Positions 36,042-44,899 of a DNA stretch of 64,000 nt are shown here, one piece after another. The stretch is from Sarcomyxa edulis (Eukaryota > Basidiomycota > Agaricomycetes > Agaricales > Mycenaceae): assembly GCA_009761415.1 (NCBI GenBank), contig QUOL01000004.1, positions 806,001 to 870,000 of the forward strand, written 5' to 3'. Both the position numbers and the translations under genes were made by a program. A model generated the notes under the pieces. That model had not been told where the DNA came from. It saw only the letters and a program-made list of their open reading frames with translations, and did no database searches. Each line of letters begins with the position of its first letter. The stretch's first letter is position 1.

Positions 36042-38096
36042 ATGGCTGAACCGCTGAGGCTCTATTATCTACTCGAGGGCGTACGGGCACAGAATTCTGG
36101 CAGGGTGGAAATGTCCTCTGACCTAGAAGTCTTGGATTTGAAGGAAGCTATCTTTGCCAAGCATAGACGGTTCTTGCAAGAGCATGATGCATCCGACTTA
36201 GATATTTGGAAGGTATGTCCAGTGTGGTCGCAGATGTCGCCTGATACTGAACCTTTTCAACAGCTCAACGATCATGTGGCTTTCAGCCCAACAAAGACTC
36301 TCATTGAACGCATTGAATCTATCATTACAGAGGACCAAGAACCGTTGCCCGCCGATGGCTCACTGTCGACTCTGTGGCCAGAACAACCTCCGCGTGCAAT
36401 CCATATCTGGGTCACTCTTCCTCAACCAGTAATTCCTGGTAAGTGGTTCTTCTTCAAATGACAGTTACCAACATTTTTCTGACCTATAGATAGCTATCCA
36501 GCCAAGTAACTCGCGCTCACTCAATCCCGTGGTCGAAGACGAAGTTGATTGGTATCCTCTTCAGGTCGTCTAAATATCATTGAAAGGGCCAAGAAACGTC
36601 GCAGCCCATCGACTGATGCGCGAAACTCTGCTCTAATGAGCATTCAGAGTCCCGCTCGGGACGACGCTTTGTACAACGGAAGACCATATTCCCTTACGCC
36701 TCCACCGATTGCCATCTACGACCCAGTCTTCGCTTATTTCTCTCGTGAGCTTTCCGCTGTCCCGAACATAGGTGACTTCAGCAAAGAAGAGCTTGAGCAG
36801 ACACGAAACTTCATCACCCTATCTCTCGATTTCTACCAAGATGAAAAGCGTCGTCAGCTTGCGTTGGAGTCTGTTGTGGCACAACTATTGTGGGGCAGAA
36901 TGGCCTCTCTTCAGTCGACCGATATTATTCTAGGCTCGAATACCATTGTCCCGGACGGCCATCATAGCTGTGCTTGCCCAGCTCTTTCTATGGGTGGGAG
37001 ACCCATCTTTACAGAGATTTTCATCGACAAATTGAAGAATGGCCCTGGAGACGGCGGGTGCGACCCGGTGGCTCAAGCGGAGTGCTGTTATGTCTCCATG
37101 TGTTCCTCTGATAAGGTATGTGTTGTCATTCTTCACCCGTCTCCGCTGAATATCTACGTTCATTGGGTTAAATAGTTCAAGCCCGTGCTCGAGGCATGCT
37201 GCTTCCCTGTATTTCTTATCGGCATTCTCGGTCCTTACATTTCCGTCGGCGGGGCTGTTTTCGCCGACAGGCTCATTGGCCAACGTCTCACTGACTACGA
37301 ATATGTGGGTTCCATTGATTGCACTGCTGATATCGACGAACGCATTCTACGTCTTGCACACATGTTCCGAACCTTGAAGAAGGCTCTCGACCGACTGGAA
37401 CACTTCTATGCCACCCTCACACCTCCTCCAGCCGTACTGAAGACTAAAGAGCGACTGGGCACTTCTAAGGCCTCCGTTAATAGCAAGATGATAGATTCTT
37501 CCACTCTCACTCTCACGGCGGCCCCTCCCTTCTTAGGACCACATTTCCAGACCTTCACAAAGGACAGCGTGCAGTACAAGCTCAAGTATACGGGACGTCT
37601 TGCTCCTGAGACCGTTTCGAAGCCTATATTCCATGCGACAATGACTTGCGATTCGAATTCCGACTTCAAACCCCAACACGTCGTCGTCAAATTTTCCAAG
37701 CACTATTCCAAGGAAGCGCACGAGCTCCTTATAGAGTCAAATTTTGCACCCCAACTTTGGTTCTGCGAGAAGGTCGAAGATGTCGGAAATCTATGGGTCG
37801 TGGTGATGAATTTCATCAATGTGCAAAAGAAAAAGATAAACGGGAGCAAGCTCAAGGAAGCAATTCGTATACTGCACGAAGCTGGTATTGTCCACGGAGA
37901 CCTTCGAATTCCTAATATCTTGTGCACGAGCAATGGCCCTATGCTCATCGATTTCGAGTGGAGCGGGCCAGAAGGCGAGTCGCGTTATCCCTTGAGTATC
38001 AACAAGAGTATCGATTGGGCGGAGGGGACGAGGCCTGGTCAAGTGATTACAAAAGAGCACGATTTGGCTATGCTGAGACTCATGGGCGTTGTATGA
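36042..38096 (+). CDS. Crinkler-like protein with C-terminal kinase-like domain
   Basis: The N terminus reads MAEPLRLYYLLEGVRAQNSG, then VLDLKEAIFAKHRRFLQEHD and ASDLDIWK, which fits the ubiquitin-like header of crinkler (CRN) proteins, where LKxAI and LDLWK are the recurring landmarks. A middle domain of about 330 residues is unrecognised (FSRELSAVPNIGDFSKEELE; ECCYVSMCSSDK). The C-terminal part is kinase-like: HVVVKFSKHYSKEAHELL (VVVK lysine), VVVMNFINV (hinge), GIVHGDLRIPNILC (catalytic HxDxxxxN) and MLIDFEWSG, where DFE replaces DFG. It ends at 38096. In other eukaryotes such proteins are proposed effectors or conflict factors; its role here is unknown. It sits between two arms of the duplication hub. 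A crinkler header fits better than a plain kinase, but the header match is by eye. Confidence 0.7.
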
Positions 38097-38327
38097 CGTG
38101 ACTGTTGGTGTAATCCACGCCTCCCTACTTGTGTAGTATGTACTCAACCGGTACTTGTATCTAAACCTGACTGGAGCAATCAATATTCGTGAAGTTTCCC
38201 CCGATTTAGTATCATATTGTGTCAGACATGGCACGAGAGCCTAGAAAATGGCCAAATTCATAGTGCCCATGACCAGGCGCTCCGCTTCTCACTTCTGCCG
38301 GGGTAGGAAGAAGTCATTGCTCTACGA
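38097..38327. other. Short spacer
   Basis: 3' flank of the crinkler-like gene up to the copied TFIIIA piece; nothing else seen. Confidence 0.5.
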
Positions 38328-38750
38328 ACGTCACACACCTCGGTAGACGCGACCATATCTGTCCACACTCTGAATGTGGACGACATGCGTTTGGGTATAA
38401 ACATCTTTTGCAGAGGCATCTTGGTAGAGTTCATCCTGGGTCTGGTACCGGTTCTGGGTCGGGCTCAAACGACGACGACGACGACGACAATGGCGATGAG
38501 GACGAGGATGAGGATGATGATGAAGGGAAAGACACCGACACCGATGCACCCACCGACATCGACATCGACTTACTCACCGGGACGACCTACGCACGACGCG
38601 CCGCAGAGAATTGTTATCGATATTGTTGTTTTGTTTTCTATGCATATGCTTTCGTGTTTACCTTACTCACTCCGTCCGGATCCAATAATGATTGAATCTA
38701 ATAAGTACCAACAAGTCCATCACTTTCTGCCCCTCGAAAAAACTAAACAA
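38328..38750 (+). pseudogene. Duplicated 3' fragment of the TFIIIA gene
   Basis: Bases 38328-38620 closely repeat 34210-34465: the ninth zinc finger (HICPHSECGRHAFGYKHLLQ) and the acidic linker, here with an expanded Asp/Glu run, through DIDIDLLTGTTYARRAAE. It then jumps to sequence like the TFIIIA 3' flank (34725-34850, sharing catatgctttcgtgtt). The last exon body is deleted and there is no start or upstream exon, so it is not a functional gene. It abuts the GTPase-CBM20 gene, whose minus-strand stop lies at 38753. Confidence 0.8.
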
Positions 38751-38752
38751 AA

Positions 38753-40482
38753 CTATGCCTTGGGCGAAAACCAAGGGAAGAGCCATTTCCATCTAAAGGT
38801 ATCATACACGACTAACAAACCACTGCCTGGCCCGGGCGTCGTGATTTGCATGTTAGGGTCCTTTTCCCAGCTGACGGCTCCTTTGTTTTTACGGAGGTAT
38901 TTGTATTCAACGGATGTGTTGGACGGGAGGTTGACGGTTACTGGAAGTAAGCGATGGACTCTCGTGAGCATAGGTGATTAAATCCGAAGAGAGCCTTAGA
39001 TGACTCACTGCTCCAATTGGGGTAATTGTCTGCAGAGAGTAACAGGGCCCTATCGGAGGACCAATTCTGCAGCGCGTCGTTGGATCCAGTTAGATAGATG
39101 TTTTCTACAAAAAATCCCACCGTTGATTAATATCATCATGTAGAGAAAGACAAGACTGACCTCCCGGTACCGTTGTAGCATGCACATGGAAGGTAACAGC
39201 GACGGTCCGATTCCTATCATCAATCTCTCTCTGTATCCTTGCGATCTCAACGGCAGCAGCATTCTCCGCGCGTAAGCGTTGTTCTTCGAGTCCCTGGATG
39301 TATCGCTGATGCTCAGCAGCCGCCCTCTCAGCTTCCCTGCTCGCCGCGTCTGCCGCCTCCTGCATCCTTTGTTCAAGCCTCCTTCTTTCCTCGTTGGCTT
39401 GCTCAGCCAGCCTTTGGGATTCAGCTTGAGCTCGCGCCATCTCGGCCTGTAATCTTTTTGTCTCCTCTTCCTGTTCCTTCCGTATCTGTTCGTTCCTCAC
39501 TCGGATAGCCTCCTCCGTCTGTCTCTGCAATTCCCGCATCTCTTCTTCATGCCGTTTGTTCTGCGCCGCAAGCTCACGGCTGAGTTCCTCGCCAGCAGCC
39601 GTCTCCGCAATATTTATATGTTGATCGACGAGTTCATGTTGGATACACAATGCCTCTGGAGAATTGCCTGCGAGGTGGCGTAGAATGTCCTTTGCAGATT
39701 CCACTGTCCTGTCGTGGCGAAGAAGTCGTGCGCCCTTCTCTAGCACGGGTTTGAAGAATATATCTTGGCTGGCTAATTCCGCCTCACGGGCTTCACCGAT
39801 CTCTCGAGACACTTCGCCCCACATGTTTGTCACGATAAGGACATTCTTCAAAGTATTGTCGCCGCAGAGCTGTCTGAACATCTTGAAGTTCCGTGTCGAA
39901 ATGCCACCCATCCTGAAATCAGAGATGCGGTGGAGGTAGATCACTCCGGCGAGCTTTGTACCATTTTGATACCTATAGAGCAGTGGAAAGAAAATGAGTC
40001 CGTATCTACTATGGTACCGTCAATAATCTTACGCAGTAGATAGGAACTCTGCAATTATCTTGAGAATATCGGTATCAGTTTTGCTCGTGTCGTCAAACCC
40101 CGGAGTGTCGATGAGAGTCACGGAACGGCCATCCAACACAAATGGTGACGCCGTTTGAACGACAGCTGTGCATGACTGTAGTCCACGTCCGACTGGAAGA
40201 TCTGAACCGCTGACAAGATTGATAAACTAGGATCAATGTGACAAGTCAGTTCCTGGACGGTGCTCCTTTTGTAGTAATATAGCTCACCGATGTCTTTCCA
40301 GTACCGGTAGCTCCTAAACAGAGAGAAAGTATGACTTCGGAACATCAGTAGAATTAATCTAAACAGCTGACCCATTACCCTGCACAGAGCCAAAACCGAG
40401 GTCAACGGACAAGACATTAGGCCCAGAATAATACCACAACGCACGCAATCGTTACTTCAGACGTGTCAATTGGCTTGAGCAT
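38753..40482 (-). CDS. AIG1-like GTPase fused to a C-terminal CBM20 starch-binding domain
   Basis: Inverted paralogue of the gene at 1373-2707. Start 40482 (MLKPIDTSEVTIA), the small exons VMG and ATGTGKTS (Walker A), then FINLVSGSDLPVGRGLQ, LIDTPGFDDTSKTDTDIL, YLHRISDFRMGGISTRNF and a coiled coil as in the left copy. Near 39215 the two diverge: instead of the CaaX tail, RIQREIDDRNR runs in frame into TVAVTFHVHATTVPG (glucoamylase-type CBM20), across the CBM20 introns to ENIYLTGSNDALQNW and VTVNLPSNTSVEYKYLRKNK, GAVSWEKDPNMQITTP, ending WFSPKA at 38753. Both intron positions inside CBM20 match the glucoamylase gene. No frameshift is visible. With no signal peptide the protein should be cytosolic, so CBM20 would meet glycogen rather than starch; binding is inferred. 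Confidence 0.82.
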
Positions 40483-41090
40483 TATAAGGTGGGTAGAGGA
40501 ATTCGCTTCAGTAGATAATGGAAGTCGTCTGTGCTATGCTGGACCACAAAGGCGGTGGAGGTTTCTTGTAGCTTTAAGGACCTTGCCTCGTGAGCCTACG
40601 GTCGAACATGCTTGTTACAGGAGGCAGTCGAAGGCTTGAGCACCACGCGCAGTTGTAGGGTTCAGAGAAGACGTCGCCTATGTTTAGCGTGAACAGATGA
40701 AGGGACAGCCAACACTGCCGCTCACCGAGAAGATCCGCTGGCTTTTCCAGAGGGCAGTGCAGTTCTTGACATCCAAACCCAAATGGTCACAGAATACCTC
40801 TTCCCCAGCACTGGCAGAAAAAGTCAGATCCTGTTCAGCAAGTAGCTTTTAAACGATCTGCTTACGGACCCAGTCAGAATCGAAATTTCGAACGCTAAGT
40901 AGCGCTTATGTTCAATATACAAAAGCGATACCTACCCAGAACAGATAAATCTTCCAGAATAGCGAAGCTCACTGGGACGAAGGCATCTTGATGCACGCAA
41001 GACATGAGACGATGGGTAGGCGCAAAAATTGACATAGTCAACGCATTACTATCACAATTGACACGCAGATATTACGTCGGATGGAAATAT
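40483..41090. other. Inverted copy of the glucoamylase-GTPase spacer
   Basis: Counterpart of 763-1372 in opposite orientation; holds the promoter of the GTPase-CBM20 gene. No gene seen. Confidence 0.7.
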
Positions 41091-42185
41091 CTATCTCCAG
41101 GTATCATTTTCAATAAAAGTGCCACTGGCCGGCGTCGTTATTTGCATGTTGGGGTTAGATTCCCAAGTGACGGCTCCGTTGAATTTACGGATGTACTTGT
41201 ATTGGATGGTCGCACTAGCCGGGAGATTGACGGTTACTTTATGATAGATCTTGGTGAGTATAAGGTGATTATTAGTAAGCACTGGGCGACTTACTGCTCC
41301 AAGTGGGATAGTTGGCTGCAGAGAGTAGAAGTGCAGTATCGGGGGACCAATTCTGCAACGCGTCAACAGATCCAGTCAAATAAATATTTTCTAGACAAAC
41401 GGCACCGTCAGTCATTCCATATAATCATCCGACATGAAGATTAAACAGAAACTTACCTCCGAACACCGTCGTAGCTTGGACGTTGAAGGTAACAGCGACA
41501 GTCCCAGCGCCTCCACCGGAAGACGAAGACGTAGTGGGCACCGTCAGGCCTTCCGCGCCCCAACTAGCAGGCACGAATCCTGCTCTCGCGTCAAACGCCG
41601 TCAAAGCCGACGCGTAGCTCCATGTCAGATCCACTGCGCTGAGTGGCGTTCCATCACTTCGCGAGTACTGCTCCGCCAAGCCTCCGCCACTAGGTGTGTA
41701 TTCCGCAACGGTAGCAACAAAACCATCGGCGAATGTTTTGATAGCAGCAGTCAGGGTGCTAAAGGTAGACGTAGTAGAAGCGTATGTGCCTACGGTGACA
41801 GAGAGGAAGAAAGTTTGGAAGAAAGCGAGAGAAGTAGAGGTGACGTTGAGAGATCCTTGTTGATTCCAGACAATGAGAGCGTCATATAACTGTTCGGCTA
41901 CTGCAAGGGTCGTCAAGTACCACGGCTGATGAGATACACGACATGAGTCAAGATCGGTAGAGGAGCAGGTGAACGCATACATTTCCGCCCATATAGCTAT
42001 CTTCGGGATATCTTCCAGTCGCCGCAGCCTGGTCGTTAGGAATACCCGAGTTGATTGCGTAAACACTTCGGAACGCGTTGACATATGTGAAGAGGTTGGA
42101 CAAAGCACGGTCAGAGCAAGGCTGGAAGGTCACCGCATCGCAGCCTGGGAAGTATCAGCTTCATATATACATGCACGCAGCAAAG
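41091..42185 (-). pseudogene. 5'-truncated glucoamylase (GH15 end plus CBM20)
   Basis: Inverted copy of the gene at 1-762, extending further 5'. It includes CDAVTFQPCSDRALSNLFTY, VNAFRSVYAINSGIPNDQAA, ATGRYPEDSYMGGN (conserved GH15 block), WYLTTLAVAEQLYDALIVWN and the rest of the catalytic tail, then CBM20 to ENDTWR at 41091. Upstream of about 42185 the homology ends and a GTPase 5' fragment begins, so most of the catalytic domain, including its signal peptide, is absent. The downstream exons keep their frame. Splicing the GTPase fragment to it does not give an open frame in the joins I tried. Recent truncation by rearrangement is likely. Confidence 0.8.
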
Positions 42186-42199
42186 CCAGAAGCTATTAC

Positions 42200-43115
42200 A
42201 GACGAGATTGATGAACTGAAATAAAAATATTACTAGTCAGTCCCCGGATGGTCCTCCCTGTGTAACGATATAGCTCGCCGATGTCTTTCCAGTACCGGTA
42301 GCTCCTGAGCAGAGAGATCATGAAATTCGGAACATCGGTGAAATGATCTGAAGAAACTAACCCATCACCCTGCACGATGAATCAAAAACGAGGTCAATGG
42401 AAAAGACATTGGGCCCACTGGCAGAATAATACCACAACGCACGCAATCGTTACTTCAGACGTGTTAGTTGGCTTGAGCATTATCAGGTGGGTAGATAGAT
42501 TCGCTTCCGTATGGACAATGGAAGTCGTCTGTGCTATAGTGGGCCACGAAGGCGATGGAAGTTTCTTGTCGACATTAAGGTCCTTGCCTCGTGAGCTACG
42601 GTCGGATAAAACGATCAAGGTACATGCTTGTTACAGGAGGCAGTCGAAGCGCCACGCACAGCTGTAGGGTTCATAGGAGACGTTGCCTATGTTTAGCGTG
42701 AAAAGGCACTGAAGAGACACGAACTGGAGTTAAGGAAAAGAAGAACAAAGTATGATTTCATCGACAGCCAACATCGCCGCCTACTGAGCAGATCCGCACC
42801 TCCACACTGTGGCCCTTCCCGGAGGAACGTGTAGTGCTGGACATGCGTTACCCAAACAAACCCTGTATCCCTGTGCCCCAGCAGAGGAAGTTAGATCTTG
42901 TACAGCAGGTAAGTGGTAAACGATCTGCTTACGAATTCAGTCAAGCTCGAGATCTCGAACGCTGATGTTCAATATACAAAACGCACAAGGTCGACAGATA
43001 CCTATCCAGAATAAGTAGGTTTTCAGAATAACGAAGCCCACTGGGACGAAGGTATCTTGATGCACGCGAGACATCAGACGATAGGTAGGCGGAAAAATTG
43101 ACATAGTCAACGCAT
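42200..43115 (-). pseudogene. Third GTPase copy: 5' exons and upstream region only
   Basis: Start-like ATG at 42480 (MLKPTNTSEVTIA), tiny exon VMG, and P-loop exon ATGTGKTS at about 42275-42303, whose donor is GC rather than GT. The next exon is cut after FINLV (about 42205) and joins glucoamylase sequence. Bases 42481-43115 copy the spacer upstream of the other GTPases, with an insertion near 42710-42770, and stop abruptly at the string acatagtcaacgcatta. The switch regions are missing, so no GTPase can be made. Confidence 0.75.
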
Positions 43116-43119
43116 TATG

Positions 43120-43450
43120 TACTAAATGGGGGTGGGGTGGGGGTATGAAGAAATATATGAGCCAGGTATGAGAACAGAGGAGGGCATGAAAGGGGAAGGA
43201 AGGTTGTGTATCGGGTCTCAGAGAATTATACAACTTGCGCCGGTTTTTTGTTCCTAGAGATCAAATATGAGAACGAGAAACAGTCGGGTGGCATAAGAAT
43301 ATCCCGAGGCACGAGGGTTGAACGAGTTGTGTAAGGACACTAGCATATGTACAATTCAGACTGACCTTCAAGTTGTTGCCAGTGTATTTCCGGATCTCAC
43401 GGACGAGATTACTGGCACCGCCGTCCTCGACCATTCTCTGAAGTCGTCGT
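43120..43450 (-). pseudogene. Copied 3' end of the ras gene
   Basis: On the minus strand, 43365-43425 resembles the ras exon end LVREIRKY before its last intron (compare 54960-54995, sharing atttccggatctcacggacgagattactg). Bases 43125-43240 resemble ras 3' flank (compare 54675-54790, including a gggggtggggtggggg run). The CaaX exon is broken. It ends 20-odd bases before the CIA30 start codon. Confidence 0.75.
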
Positions 43451-43473
43451 CAACGTCGCTGTCGTCGCCAACA

Positions 43474-44514
43474 ATGTCGGCGTCGCGTTGGTCAGTGTTT
43501 ATGGACCGTTCTCTTCGGGTCCTTAGAGAACGCACAGCACAAAGTACGAGCACCTGACTCCATTCAACAAACCGAGTCGTCTAACCCACACCTATACCAG
43601 TCGTCTATATGAAAGGTGCCGACGAACCTTCTCGCCTCCCAAAGACTCTCTTCACCTTCAATTCACGCGCCGATATCGATCAGGTCGCTACAGGATGTGA
43701 TGCAGACGTAGGAGGGTTCTCGACCGTCCATTTTGATCTTGATGAGTCCAAAGTAATCAATGCCAGCATTGGCAAATCAGCAACTGGTAGATTTTGGGGT
43801 AACATGAATCTGAACGTGAAGCCTGGATTAGAGAAGAAAATCAGAGGGGGATATGCTGGTTTCAGGAATCGGGTGCGTCGCGTCTTGAGGACACACCACG
43901 AACATCATAGCTAACCAATGTCAACAGCACCGTACAACCATCTTCGGAGAAATTATAGATGAACTCCGTCACCACGAATATCTCGCACTACGTTTACGGG
44001 TAGCGGGAGACCCCATCACTCACGATTCCTACTTTGTAAACATCCAGTCAAAAAGCCCAATAGTAACAGATCTATGGCAGCATAGACTATACTTCCAACC
44101 GCACGTCAAAGGATGGCAGGATATATATGCGAGTCATTTATAATCGTTGCCCTCTTGAGACTCTTCAACTAACTCGAACAAATCTCATGGCAGATCCCTT
44201 TCACGGCCTTCGTCCTCACGAACAAGGGAAAACGTTCAGACCGGAATATAACGCTGGTGGATCACGGATTACGCACCGTTGGAATATCTATTTTGGGCGG
44301 TAATAGTAGAGTCTGTGGAAAGTACGAGTTGGGGATCGATAGTATATCTATGGTGAACGAGGAGGACGTCAAGAAAACCTTAGGTATGCCTTACTTGTTA
44401 CTCTGCTATTCTGTTGCACAACACTCACGCGACTCATCAGTCCATTCAGAGAAAGAGCCTTTGAGGAACGAGCCTTCGGAGAAAGAGCCCGAGTCTCCCG
44501 TCAAAGTCGATTAA
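43474..44514 (+). CDS. CIA30: CIA30 family complex I assembly factor (NDUFAF1 homologue)
   Basis: Mitochondrial chaperone needed to assemble NADH:ubiquinone oxidoreductase. Start 43474 gives MSASRWSVFMDRSLRVLRER, a short basic, hydroxylated N terminus that could act as a presequence. The CIA30 domain (PF08547) follows: PKTLFTFNSRADIDQVATGC, DADVGGFSTVHFDLDESK, GFRNRHRTTIFGEIIDEL, LALRLRVAGDPITHDSYFVN and LYFQPHVKGWQDIY. A GC-AG intron (about 44129-44191) leads to IPFTAFVLTNKGK, then GLRTVGISILGGNSRVCGKY and ELGIDSISMVNEEDVKKT. It ends at 44514 with an acidic tail. The copied ras fragment lies immediately upstream, so the core promoter has probably been replaced or disturbed. Confidence 0.85.
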
Positions 44515-44899
44515 CATCCATGCATGTCTTGACTCATACCTGTGCATCTATATTATCACATTATACCTTTTCAGCAGTGGAGGCTCGCGTGAAACGGTAG
44601 CTTCATACACCCAGGACATGAAAAAGCTAGTGTACCATTTAATTCTAGTCAGACAGCAGTTAGTAGAGATACAGTAGCGAATAAAGAAAGAAATGGTCGT
44701 AAGTAGGTAGAACAAGTTCGTAGTACAAGTTAGTCATCATAAAAACCAAACCAGTCGTAATCTGCGTCATGAAGAATCATAAAACTTATTTGGAAGAAAA
44801 CAAAGATGCACCGTCCGAAGAAATACCGTCCATAGTCTTAGATACCTTCCGGAGTAAGAGACACGATGGTGTTACAGTGGTGTCTGCGGCCAGGCCGAT
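44515..44899. other. Convergent 3' spacer
   Basis: These 385 bases lie between the 3' ends of CIA30 and the kelch gene. AT-rich, no gene seen. Confidence 0.6.
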
